Source: an uncultured Succinivibrionaceae bacterium (lineage in GTDB: Bacteria; Pseudomonadota; Gammaproteobacteria; Enterobacterales; Succinivibrionaceae). Taken from it: a DNA stretch of 64,000 bases. This document shows positions 16,841 through 24,886 of the stretch, in pieces. A model generated the notes under the pieces. The model had not been told where the DNA came from, did no database searches, and was given only the letters and a program-made list of their open reading frames with translations. The position numbers and the translations under genes are program-made. Numbering within the stretch: the stretch's first letter is position 1; each line of letters starts with the position of its first letter. The DNA is taken from NCBI GenBank assembly GCA_944389835.1, contig CALXNU010000002.1, positions 1 to 64,000 of the forward strand, read 5' to 3'.

Positions 16841-19800
16841 ATGGGGTTCTATAAAGTATTCAAATTTTTATTAACTCTAAGCTGTTTAAGTTTAATCGGA
16901 CCTCATTTTGTTCAGGCACAAAATGAGCTTGCAGAAGAAGAAATACACCTAAGTACAATAGATCCTAATTTTTTAGTAAGTTTAGATGATTTAAGAAATG
17001 ATAATGTAGATCGCTCAATTTTAATTAAAAGAATGCGTCTTGAGCTTATGACTGCTCATGCGTTAGCACTTACTGTTGATGAAGATGATATTTGGGATAA
17101 TTTGGGCTTTTTACCTCAATATTTTCCTTTAATTTTTGATCCTAATACGCAAAACATAAAAATTTGTCTAAATAAAGATCGAGATGATTTATTGCCTTTG
17201 TTTTTATCGCGCAAACTTGAAAAATCCCATGTCCATAATTTTCAAATCAAAGATACGAGGCGTCATTTATATGAGGAATTAAGTAAAGATCAAAGTGAAG
17301 ATCAAGAGGTAAACTTAAGCTTAGATACGAGAGGAGGTACTCTTGAGTATAAAGGTATAAGCGATTTAAATGCAGAGGATTTTAATCAATGTAAGATTTT
17401 ACAAGTTGGCACTTACGAGTTGAAGCATAGCGATGATTTACCTGGAGTGGTACTTTTAAATAATATTATTCGCTCCGTACCTCTCACCGGAGTTGGCAGA
17501 AACAAAAATTTAAATACGCTAAATGATACTTTAAAAGTTATTGTAGGTTTTGAAAAAGAAGGTACTAAAGAGTCTCGTGATTATTATCTAGTGTATTTAA
17601 CCACCTGGGTTAAAGGCGGACTTTTTATTGAAGTAAGACGCTATGGCCTTGAGAAAGGTGAAGATGAGGTTTGCTCTCCTTATGAGCTTTTAGCTTTAAA
17701 TGATGGCGAAGCTCCTGATGAAGATGATTTATGGTCTTTAGAGAAGATTTCACTACTAGATCCTAATGTGCAGATTTCAGAGTCTTTTAATAGTTTTTCA
17801 TTACCGAAGGCCCCTCGCGATTTCTTCCCCAAACCTGAAGAACAATCGCAGCTTGTCTTAAATATGGAATCTTTAAATACCTATTTAAAAGAATTATCTA
17901 TGGGTAAGGATGCTTTTAGTGCGCTATCTTTAGATAAAACTACGCGAGAGTCACAACTTTTTAATCAAGCTCAATATCCTGAAGTTTTAGAAGATTCTTA
18001 TGCAAGAGAAAGAGATTTTTATACTATCTCTACCGCACAAGGCTTTCCAACCATGCACTATAAGCAAGATCCTGAGCAAAGTTTAAATTATAACGATCGT
18101 ATCTATCTTGGCAAAACCATGGGGCGAATAAGAAATGATGAGTCCATGAATATGTCTCATGACCCCTATAGGATACAAAGTCTTAAAGATAAGCTTTATG
18201 CTGACTTATTTTCAGTATTAAATAAGGGTCATACCATTGATGAGATTAAAGCAAATAAAGCAAACTTATCTCACTTTAGAACTCAAGAGCTTAAGCTTTT
18301 AAGGGACAGTTATTTTGAAGAGCAATTACAAAATCCAAGTGTTTTTGAAGTAGCTCCGGTTATATATTCATTTAATGAGCCTTATGAGCAAATAAAGTTT
18401 GTGTTGCGTTTTTATATTGAAGAACCTGCTTTAAGATCCTCTTTGCTCTTTTATAAATGGTGGGCACATTTTAAACATCGTAACTTAGACCGTGGTTTTG
18501 TGCGGCTTGATGGCGATAATGATGATTTAGAGCAAGGGGTAAGAGAAATTATCTATCAAGATGGTGAAATTTCAAACCTCAAGCAATATGTAAACGGTAA
18601 GCAGGTTATAAATTTAATAAAAAGTGGAGAGAAAAATGTTTTAGAAGGTGTGTGCTCTAATTTGCGCACTAGGCGCGTGGCGCGTGAGGAGTTTGGTTGT
18701 TCACTTCTAATTCAAAATTCACGTGATTTATTGCGTCGTCCTCTGATGCTTGCAAATACTGAGGTCAAAAGAATTCGCACTGATGGGAATTTATTGACCC
18801 TAGTTAAAATTAAAGATGGAAGAGCGGTTTTAGAGGAAAGATACAGTAAGGATGGTTTTTTAGTCTATTCAAGAGGCATTAAAGGAGGCTTAAGACATGG
18901 GCAAACTATTCTCTATTATGGGACAGGTCCCCTACAAGGTAAGCCTTTAATTGAAGCTAAATTTAATGAGAATTTTATTGAACAGGGAAAATGCGTTTTT
19001 GGGCGAGATCTTGGAGTAGATGAGCTTAAAGCTTTTGAAAGTGCTAAGCCTGTTTTTTGCAATCCTTTTGCCTTTACTAATGATGAAGCATCAAAACTTC
19101 AGGTTTCAGATAATATCTCTGATGTGAGGGATTTTTTCCTTGAAGTGTTTACAGATAAACCGCGTTATATTCCTCTTCTTTTTAGAGATTCTTTCCAAGC
19201 TGCCGAGACCTGGCAGACTTTAATTGATTTTAAGCAATTAGATAGTCTTTTAGGTAAACAAGACAGGGTCGTTTTAAAAGATATTACGCTTGAGAATCTT
19301 CATCCTCATAAAGGTGAGATAGCACCTATTTATGAGGTTTTAATAAGACGTGATCCAAAATGGGGAATTATCCTTACTGCCTTTTTAAGCAAACCAAGCT
19401 TAGAAGATGGTTATTTTGTTTATAAAGGCGTGGAGCTTGTGGAAAAAAGACCGAATAAATCTTTAATCACCATCATTCGTATGCAAAATAAGTGTCATGA
19501 TTATTGGCATTTAACTCATATTATTGAACAATCTATAAATAATGAATATAAAGATGGTTTGGTGAGAAACAACTCTTTTGTAAGTAATTTGCGCTCAACT
19601 GATACTTTAATTATGGATGCTCACAATCATGAGGTAATTTTAAAGCGTCACAGTCCTTATCAAGGCAATGCAGGAGTTTATTTTCAAGGAATTGTTAAAG
19701 ATGGCGTTATATTAGAATATGATTTAATTTCAGATTTTATAAGGTGGCAGGCACAGCTTGAAGATGAAAAGATAAAACTTAAGGTGTCTCAAAATAGCCA

Positions 19801-19843
19801 TCTCATTTTAACAACCTGTTTTGACCTTGAGGTTATGAGGTAG
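16841..19843 (+). CDS. Large exported protein, unknown family
   Basis: 1000 residues with a signal peptide (MGFYKVFKFLLTLSCLSLIGPHFVQA, cleaved near residue 26). The mature part is acidic and hydrophilic with no further TM helix. Two short stretches (REIIYQDGEISNLKQYVNGKQV, about 571-592, and GFLVYSRGIKGGLRHGQTILYYGTGPLQGKPLIEAKF, about 670-706) look like MORN/YwqK-type repeats; otherwise no domain is recognised. It has only a few scattered Cys. The next gene starts 5 nt after its stop, so it probably forms an operon with the HD and MglB-like genes. Codon use looks native. A periplasmic or secreted location is inferred from the signal peptide alone. Confidence 0.75.
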   Translation: MGFYKVFKFLLTLSCLSLIGPHFVQAQNELAEEEIHLSTIDPNFLVSLDDLRNDNVDRSILIKRMRLELMTAHALALTVDEDDIWDNLGFLPQYFPLIFDPNTQNIKICLNKDRDDLLPLFLSRKLEKSHVHNFQIKDTRRHLYEELSKDQSEDQEVNLSLDTRGGTLEYKGISDLNAEDFNQCKILQVGTYELKHSDDLPGVVLLNNIIRSVPLTGVGRNKNLNTLNDTLKVIVGFEKEGTKESRDYYLVYLTTWVKGGLFIEVRRYGLEKGEDEVCSPYELLALNDGEAPDEDDLWSLEKISLLDPNVQISESFNSFSLPKAPRDFFPKPEEQSQLVLNMESLNTYLKELSMGKDAFSALSLDKTTRESQLFNQAQYPEVLEDSYARERDFYTISTAQGFPTMHYKQDPEQSLNYNDRIYLGKTMGRIRNDESMNMSHDPYRIQSLKDKLYADLFSVLNKGHTIDEIKANKANLSHFRTQELKLLRDSYFEEQLQNPSVFEVAPVIYSFNEPYEQIKFVLRFYIEEPALRSSLLFYKWWAHFKHRNLDRGFVRLDGDNDDLEQGVREIIYQDGEISNLKQYVNGKQVINLIKSGEKNVLEGVCSNLRTRRVAREEFGCSLLIQNSRDLLRRPLMLANTEVKRIRTDGNLLTLVKIKDGRAVLEERYSKDGFLVYSRGIKGGLRHGQTILYYGTGPLQGKPLIEAKFNENFIEQGKCVFGRDLGVDELKAFESAKPVFCNPFAFTNDEASKLQVSDNISDVRDFFLEVFTDKPRYIPLLFRDSFQAAETWQTLIDFKQLDSLLGKQDRVVLKDITLENLHPHKGEIAPIYEVLIRRDPKWGIILTAFLSKPSLEDGYFVYKGVELVEKRPNKSLITIIRMQNKCHDYWHLTHIIEQSINNEYKDGLVRNNSFVSNLRSTDTLIMDAHNHEVILKRHSPYQGNAGVYFQGIVKDGVILEYDLISDFIRWQAQLEDEKIKLKVSQNSHLILTTCFDLEVMR

Positions 19844-19848
19844 GATTT

Positions 19849-20367
19849 ATGTTAAACGTTCACGATCTTGAGTTAATTGATAAAGTAATGCTTGCCATGG
19901 TTAAATTTTCCGAGGGCAATTTACATGATATAGCTCATTTGCAAAAAGTTCACAGTTTTGCCGCTTTAATTGGTCGTCAAGAAAAATTAAGTGCAAAAGA
20001 GCAATTAACTTTAGAGATAGCAGCCTTAGTGCATGATATTGGCTGCCCAATTTGCCGGGAAAAATATGGACATACAAAAGGTCCTTTTCAGGAAAAAGAA
20101 GGTGCGCTCTTAGTTCCTAGTTTTTTAAAGCAGTGCGCTCAAGAGCTTGAAGATGAGGTGATTGATAAAGTGCAGTATTTAGTCGCTCACCATCACTCCT
20201 TCCATTTAATCGGTGATGATCTTATCTTTCAAATTTTAGTTGAGGCTGATTATTTAGTTAATGCCGATGAGAGTTCTTATCCTCATGATAATATAAGTTT
20301 TGTCTGTCGAGAGTTGTTTAAAACTAAAACTGGGCTTTTACTTTTAAATCAAATGTACAAGCTTTAA
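19849..20367 (+). CDS. HD-domain phosphohydrolase
   Basis: 172-residue soluble protein. HDIAHLQKVH (about 26-35), LVHDIG (HD pair at 62-63), HHHSFH and EADYLVNADE follow the H...HD...D layout of HD metal-dependent phosphohydrolases, single-domain type. Relatives act on nucleotides or nucleotide signals; the substrate here is not known. It has no signal peptide. It starts 5 nt after the large exported-protein gene and ends 26 nt before the MglB-like gene, which suggests co-expression. Confidence 0.8.
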   Translation: MLNVHDLELIDKVMLAMVKFSEGNLHDIAHLQKVHSFAALIGRQEKLSAKEQLTLEIAALVHDIGCPICREKYGHTKGPFQEKEGALLVPSFLKQCAQELEDEVIDKVQYLVAHHHSFHLIGDDLIFQILVEADYLVNADESSYPHDNISFVCRELFKTKTGLLLLNQMYKL

Positions 20368-20393
20368 CATTAGTAAAATTATTTGGACTTTAC

Positions 20394-21386
20394 GTGAAAT
20401 TTTTAGCAAAATTTATTCAAAAAGCTTTGGCTTTAATTTTAATTTCTTGTGCGGTCTTCACCGTTTATGCACAAGATAGTGCTATAGAAACGGTCTCGGT
20501 TTTTTATTATGATAAACCAGATCAGATGTTAAGTATTTTAAATGACAAGCTTCAAAAAAGTGCTTCTTACTTTGATTTTAAATTGCAAGCTTTTGAGGCG
20601 CAAAAGCAGTCTGCAAGGCAATTAGCACAGGTTAGAGCTCATTTAGAACAGGATAAAAAGTCAGTCGTTATTTTAAATCCTGTAGATCAAGGTGGTACCG
20701 ATGGGGTCATGCACGCTTTAAGACGCTCACAAACTCCGGTAGTGTTTTTTAATCGCCGACCACCAAATTCGCTTTTAAATACTTTACCGATTGCTTTTTA
20801 TGTCGGCGCATCTCCACAGGAGGCAGGACGTTTACAAGCTGAGATCTTAATTGAGCATTTAGAAGTTCATCCGTGGCTTGATAAAAATCAAGATGGCAAA
20901 CTATCGGTGATCTTACTTAAAGGTGAGTTTGATAATGAAGATACCGATTTAAGAACGGTATCTTTTTTAGGCAAGATGCGCTCTTCTAATTTAAAGCTTG
21001 AGTTTTTATTAGTTAAAAATGCCGATTGGTCAGAAACTAAAGCTTATGAGATCGTAAAAAACTATCTTGAAGCTCATGGTGATAAAGAGGTTGAGGCGGT
21101 AGTGTCGAATAATGATTCCATGGCACTAGGGGCGATGAAGGCTTTTAAAGAGTTAGGTTTAATTAAAAAAGGCCCTGACTTACCAATTTTAGGTATTGAT
21201 GGGGTGCAAGATATGCAAGAGGCGATTAAAAAAGAAGAGTGTTTGGGCACGGTGATTTGTGACTATGAACAAATGGCGCAAACAATTTTAGAATTGGCCT
21301 TTAAGATTAATCACAAACAAGTTAAAGCTAAATTGCCACTTAAAGAGCGGATCTTCTTAATTCCTTATAAGAAGTATCAAGCTTAG
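20394..21386 (+). CDS. Galactose/glucose-binding-like periplasmic protein (MglB-like), orphan
   Basis: 330 residues from a GTG start; signal peptide to about residue 26 (VYA-Q). Lobe motifs match MglB: VVFFNRRP, GRLQAEIL, WLDKNQDGKLSVILLKGE (EF-hand-like Ca loop with D163, N165, D167), EAVVSNNDSMALGAMKAFKELG and LPILGIDGVQDMQEAI. E. coli MglB has DLNKDGQIQFVLLKGE at this place. No ATPase or permease gene lies beside it, so it may serve a distant transporter or a chemoreceptor. Alternative: it works with the exported protein at 16841. Confidence 0.82.
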   Translation: MKFLAKFIQKALALILISCAVFTVYAQDSAIETVSVFYYDKPDQMLSILNDKLQKSASYFDFKLQAFEAQKQSARQLAQVRAHLEQDKKSVVILNPVDQGGTDGVMHALRRSQTPVVFFNRRPPNSLLNTLPIAFYVGASPQEAGRLQAEILIEHLEVHPWLDKNQDGKLSVILLKGEFDNEDTDLRTVSFLGKMRSSNLKLEFLLVKNADWSETKAYEIVKNYLEAHGDKEVEAVVSNNDSMALGAMKAFKELGLIKKGPDLPILGIDGVQDMQEAIKKEECLGTVICDYEQMAQTILELAFKINHKQVKAKLPLKERIFLIPYKKYQA

Positions 21387-21417
21387 CGCTCTTTTGGTGC
21401 AAATTTTAAAAATATTT

Positions 21418-21431
21418 TTGATTTAGATCAT
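21418..21431 (+). promoter_or_regulatory. FNR-type site upstream of the AEC transporter
   Basis: TTGAT-TTAG-ATCAT matches the FNR box TTGAT-N4-ATCAA at 9 of 10 defined positions, about 65 bp before the transporter ATG. Anaerobic control is inferred. Confidence 0.45.
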
Positions 21432-21495
21432 AAAAATTAGGGCTTTTTAGTAAAATTTGGGGGCGCAAAATCTGCGTTAACCCAAGTTTTTGAAA

Positions 21496-22410
21496 ATGAG
21501 CTTTTTTGATACTTTCACCCAAGTTTCGGTGTTATTTATGGTGGTCATCATAGGCTTTATTGCCAATAAGGCAAAGCTTATGGATGCTGAATTTAATCGT
21601 CGCCTCTCAAGTTTAGTAATCCATGTGACCTCACCTTTTATTGTGCTCTCCTCGGCTATGGGAGATACTTTACCTGCACGAGATGAGATTTTACCGGTCT
21701 TAATTTTTGGCTCAGGTGCCTTGCTTTTAATGATGATTTTAGCGGTACCTTTAACTTATATGTTAAGAATTAAAGGTCAAGAGGCAGGTTTATATCGCTT
21801 TATGTTTGCCTTTGGTAATGTGGCCTTTATTGGTTTTCCGGTGGTGGCAGCTCTGTTTGGTGTTGAGGCAGTTTTTTATGCCGGTGTCATGACTTTACCT
21901 TTTAATCTTTTGCTTTTTACCATTGGTTTTATCTTTGTGGTAGGCGGTTCAAATGGGGTGCAATTTAGACTTAGAATGTTTATAACCCCGGCCCTCTTGG
22001 CCACTTATTTGGCAATTTTACTTGTTTATTTTCAGGTTAAAACTCCACTCCCGGTAGCTTCAGCTTGTAATTTGATAGGTTCTGTGACCATCCCAGCTTC
22101 ACTTTTGATCATAGGATCATCCCTTGCGGATATTCCGGTCTTAAAGATGTTAGGCACCCCAAAACTTTATGTGATGTGTGCGCTTAAGTTAGTGGCAGTT
22201 CCAGCATTAATCTATGGCATTTTATCTTTATGCCCGGTTGATAAAAAGTATGCCGATGTGATTGTAGTTTTAAGTGGTATGCCTGTTGCTGCCTATGGCG
22301 TGATGTTTTGCTCAAAGCATGGCATAGATCCTACCCGTATGTCACAAGGCACCTTTTTATCGACGCTCTTTTCCTTATTTTCCATACCCTTACTTTCAAT
22401 TCTGCTTTAG
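21496..22410 (+). CDS. AEC-family (auxin efflux carrier-like) transporter
   Basis: 305-residue inner-membrane protein with about ten hydrophobic segments in two halves. Features of bacterial AEC permeases: early LFMVVIIGFIANKAKLMDAEFNRRLSSLVIHVTSPFIVLSSA, GNVAFIGFPVVAALFG, SVTIPASLLIIGSSLADIP and the late GMPVAAYGVMFCSKHG. Some relatives carry malate or other dicarboxylates, but no substrate is assigned here. A TTG at 21490 is possible; the ATG at 21496 is preferred as a standard start. A 15-bp hairpin follows the stop. Confidence 0.85.
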   Translation: MSFFDTFTQVSVLFMVVIIGFIANKAKLMDAEFNRRLSSLVIHVTSPFIVLSSAMGDTLPARDEILPVLIFGSGALLLMMILAVPLTYMLRIKGQEAGLYRFMFAFGNVAFIGFPVVAALFGVEAVFYAGVMTLPFNLLLFTIGFIFVVGGSNGVQFRLRMFITPALLATYLAILLVYFQVKTPLPVASACNLIGSVTIPASLLIIGSSLADIPVLKMLGTPKLYVMCALKLVAVPALIYGILSLCPVDKKYADVIVVLSGMPVAAYGVMFCSKHGIDPTRMSQGTFLSTLFSLFSIPLLSILL

Positions 22411-22430
22411 TGATAGTCAGAATTTGATAA

Positions 22431-22470
22431 TTTGTCGGTATTTTAAAATATTTTCTAAAATACCGACAAA
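22431..22470 (+). terminator. 15-bp hairpin after AEC gene
   Basis: Perfect 15-bp stem (22431-22445 with 22456-22470) and a 10-nt AT loop, 20 bp after the stop. The T-rich tail is weak (AATCTAAGTTTTG), so termination is likely but not certain. Confidence 0.6.
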
Positions 22471-22483
22471 ATCTAAGTTTTGC

Positions 22484-22512
22484 TTGTGACTCTCAATTAA
22501 GTGTGGCCTATA
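22484..22512 (+). promoter_or_regulatory. Sigma-70 promoter for the outer-membrane protein
   Basis: TTGTGA at 22484-22489, 17-bp spacer, TATAAT at 22507-22512. A start of transcription near 22519 supports translation from 22546 rather than the GTG at 22501. Confidence 0.7.
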
Positions 22513-22545
22513 ATTTGCGCAGTGTTATTTTCTAAAGGTTTAATT

Positions 22546-23382
22546 ATGCGTAAGTTATCTTTGTGTGCCTTAGCTTTAGGCGTCAGTCTAACACTGCCTG
22601 CAAGTGCCATGTTTAATCTTAATACTTCAGTGTCATACAACGGTAAAACTGACATTGATGATAGCAATTCTGAGATCTCCTCTACGGTCTATAATCTAAG
22701 AGCTATAAGTGATCATTTCTCTTTTGCCATCAAACATACCACCTATGATTTTTCAGGATCTGATTTTAGAGAAGAGCCTTTTGACTCTCTAACTTTTTTA
22801 GCCTTAGATGCGCGTGATGAGGGAGAGCTTACAGGTCCTTGGGGTTATTTTGTAGGTTTAACCTATGGCATGGGCTTTGAGGAAGACATTAATCTTGGGG
22901 ATAATTACTCCATTATCCCCCGAGCCGGAGTGAGTTTCAAATTCAATCAGGATGTGCAAGGCTTTTTAGGCGCGGTAGCAAATTTTAATGAGGCGGATAA
23001 TAAGTTCTTACCAATTTTAGGCATTAAGATTGGATCTGAAAATAATTTAGGCTGGTCTGGATCTTTGGCCTATCCTGCCACCCGTTTAACTTATCGCTTC
23101 AATGAGACGATTGCCTTGGAAAGTGTGCTTTTAACTGTTAAAGAGACTTATCAATTAGCCGATGATTCAAAAATCTATAAAGAAGGCTATTTAATGGAAG
23201 AAAGTTATGGGGCCGCTTTAGGCGCTATCTTCACACCATTTAGTCACTTAGTGTTAAGAGCGGGTGTTCAAGGTTACTTTGATAGAGAATACACTTTATA
23301 CTCATCTTCAGGACATGAGATTGACAGCTTTGAAACCGATCCTTGCGTGGGCGCTTACGTAAGTTTAGGTTATACCTTCTAA
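22546..23382 (+). CDS. Outer-membrane beta-barrel-like protein
   Basis: 278 residues. Signal peptide MRKLSLCALALGVSLTLPASA, cleaved around residue 21. The mature chain alternates polar and hydrophobic residues and ends in GAYVSLGYTF; a C-terminal Phe after alternating aromatics is the usual BAM recognition signal of outer-membrane proteins. No specific family is recognised; size suggests an 8-12 strand barrel. A longer reading from GTG 22501 would place 15 residues before the signal peptide and overlap the -10 box. It is monocistronic, with its own promoter and a hairpin after it. Confidence 0.75.
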   Translation: MRKLSLCALALGVSLTLPASAMFNLNTSVSYNGKTDIDDSNSEISSTVYNLRAISDHFSFAIKHTTYDFSGSDFREEPFDSLTFLALDARDEGELTGPWGYFVGLTYGMGFEEDINLGDNYSIIPRAGVSFKFNQDVQGFLGAVANFNEADNKFLPILGIKIGSENNLGWSGSLAYPATRLTYRFNETIALESVLLTVKETYQLADDSKIYKEGYLMEESYGAALGAIFTPFSHLVLRAGVQGYFDREYTLYSSSGHEIDSFETDPCVGAYVSLGYTF

Positions 23383-23397
23383 AACTTAAAAATTAAA

Positions 23398-23418
23398 AAG
23401 GGTGCGCAAAGCACCCTT
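23398..23418 (-). terminator. Terminator of gltBD
   Basis: 8-bp stem AAGGGTGC/GCACCCTT with a 5-nt loop. On the minus strand the stem runs straight into a T-rich tract (TTTTTAATTTTT), so it mainly serves gltD; it also lies after the convergent outer-membrane gene. Confidence 0.8.
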
Positions 23419-23436
23419 AACGACACATGTAAGTGA

Positions 23437-24885
23437 TTAATTTTCCTCAAGATAAAAATTTACAGCTTTGGCACACTCTAAGCCTTCTTTTAGCGCGAAG
23501 ACTACTAAAGACTGACCAAAACGTCCATCACCTGCGGCAAAGATCTTAGGATCTGAAGTTTGATAAGCACTTTTTCCGTGATCTAAAGCCTCAATGGTCC
23601 CCTTAGGGGTAGTTTTAAGGCCAAAGGCTTCACTAATCTTTAAAGATGGGTGAGCATAACCTAGGGCAATTAAGACTACATCGGCATCTAATTGACCTTC
23701 AGTTCCAGGTAAAGGAGTGATTTTACGCTTAGGGCCCCATTTTACTTTAACGGTTTTTATGCCTGTAAGCTTATCGTTACCTAAAAAGGCGGTGGTATTT
23801 GTGGCAAAAAGTCTGGTGCAACCTTCTTCTTGTGAGGTTGAAGTGCGTTTTATCTTGCGATAATAAGGCCAACTTATAAGCGGATCTACACTTTGTGGAA
23901 GCTCTTCGTGATAATCAACTTGAGTAACTGAACTTGCCCCTTTGCGAATGGCAGTTCCAATACAGTCAGAGGCCGTCTCACCGCCTCCTATGACTACAAC
24001 TTTTTTGTCTTTAACCACAATCGGGTTAAGCTTTAAACCTTGATTTTCTAAATTTTGGGCAATAAGAAAATCTAAGGCAAAGTAAATCCCCGGAAGATTG
24101 CGGCCTTCGATGTTGAGATCACGAGGGGTTTCAGATCCTACGCATAAGACAATCGCATCATATTGGGCTTTAAGCTCTTTGGCACTTATAAAATGTTGCG
24201 CTTCATTGAAAATACCGTGTTCAAGTTCTTGAGCGCCTACTAAAGTTTGAGTAACAAACCTCACTCCCTGCGCGCTTAAAGCTGCAATGCGACGGTCAAT
24301 TAAGGTTTTATCAAGTTTAAAATCGGGGATACCAAGGCGCAATAAACCGCCTAAGTGGGCATTTTTCTCAAAGACACAAACCTCATGCCCGAAGATAGAT
24401 AAGCTTTGGGCGCAAGCTAAAGCAGCAGGTCCTGAGCCTACGATAGCAACTTTTTTATGCGTTTTAAGAAGTGGGGTTTGAGCTTTTATAAGACCTTGCT
24501 CGATGGCATAGTCACCTAGCATTCTTTCAACAGATTTAATGCCTACGGGATTATAGTGTAAGCCTAAGGTACAAGCCTCCTCACAAAGGGCAGGACAAAT
24601 GCGTCCTGTGATCTCAGGCATGGGCGAGTGTAAAGCTAAAAGCTTATAGGCTGCATCAAAGTCCTCTTGGCAGGTCTTATCATTAATCTCAGGCATGAGA
24701 TTGTGCAAAGGACACATTTGTGAGCAAAAGGGAATACCACAGTCCATACAGCGTCCAGCCTGGATTTTAATCTCTGAGGCACTTAAAGTTTTAATAAACT
24801 CATGGTGATGTTTAATGCGAGTTTTAACCTCTTCATGAGCGCTTTCAATTCGATCATATTCTAAAAAACCACGTGCAAAACCCAT
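23437..24885 (-). CDS. gltD: Glutamate synthase (NADPH) small subunit
   Basis: 482-residue subunit that passes electrons from NADPH via FAD and Fe-S clusters to GltB. Two cysteine clusters near the N-terminus (CMDCGIPFCSQMCPLHNLMPE and CPALCEEACTLG) hold [4Fe-4S] centres. FAD motif VAIVGSGPAALACAQSLSIFGHEV and NAD(P) motif VVVIGGGETASDCIGTAIRKGA follow; the C-terminal FAAGDGRFGQSLVVFALKEG closes the FAD site. Length is normal. It starts 1 nt after the gltB stop, with AGAGG inside the end of gltB, so translation is coupled. Confidence 0.95.
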   Translation of the reverse strand: MGFARGFLEYDRIESAHEEVKTRIKHHHEFIKTLSASEIKIQAGRCMDCGIPFCSQMCPLHNLMPEINDKTCQEDFDAAYKLLALHSPMPEITGRICPALCEEACTLGLHYNPVGIKSVERMLGDYAIEQGLIKAQTPLLKTHKKVAIVGSGPAALACAQSLSIFGHEVCVFEKNAHLGGLLRLGIPDFKLDKTLIDRRIAALSAQGVRFVTQTLVGAQELEHGIFNEAQHFISAKELKAQYDAIVLCVGSETPRDLNIEGRNLPGIYFALDFLIAQNLENQGLKLNPIVVKDKKVVVIGGGETASDCIGTAIRKGASSVTQVDYHEELPQSVDPLISWPYYRKIKRTSTSQEEGCTRLFATNTTAFLGNDKLTGIKTVKVKWGPKRKITPLPGTEGQLDADVVLIALGYAHPSLKISEAFGLKTTPKGTIEALDHGKSAYQTSDPKIFAAGDGRFGQSLVVFALKEGLECAKAVNFYLEEN

Positions 24886-24886
24886 C

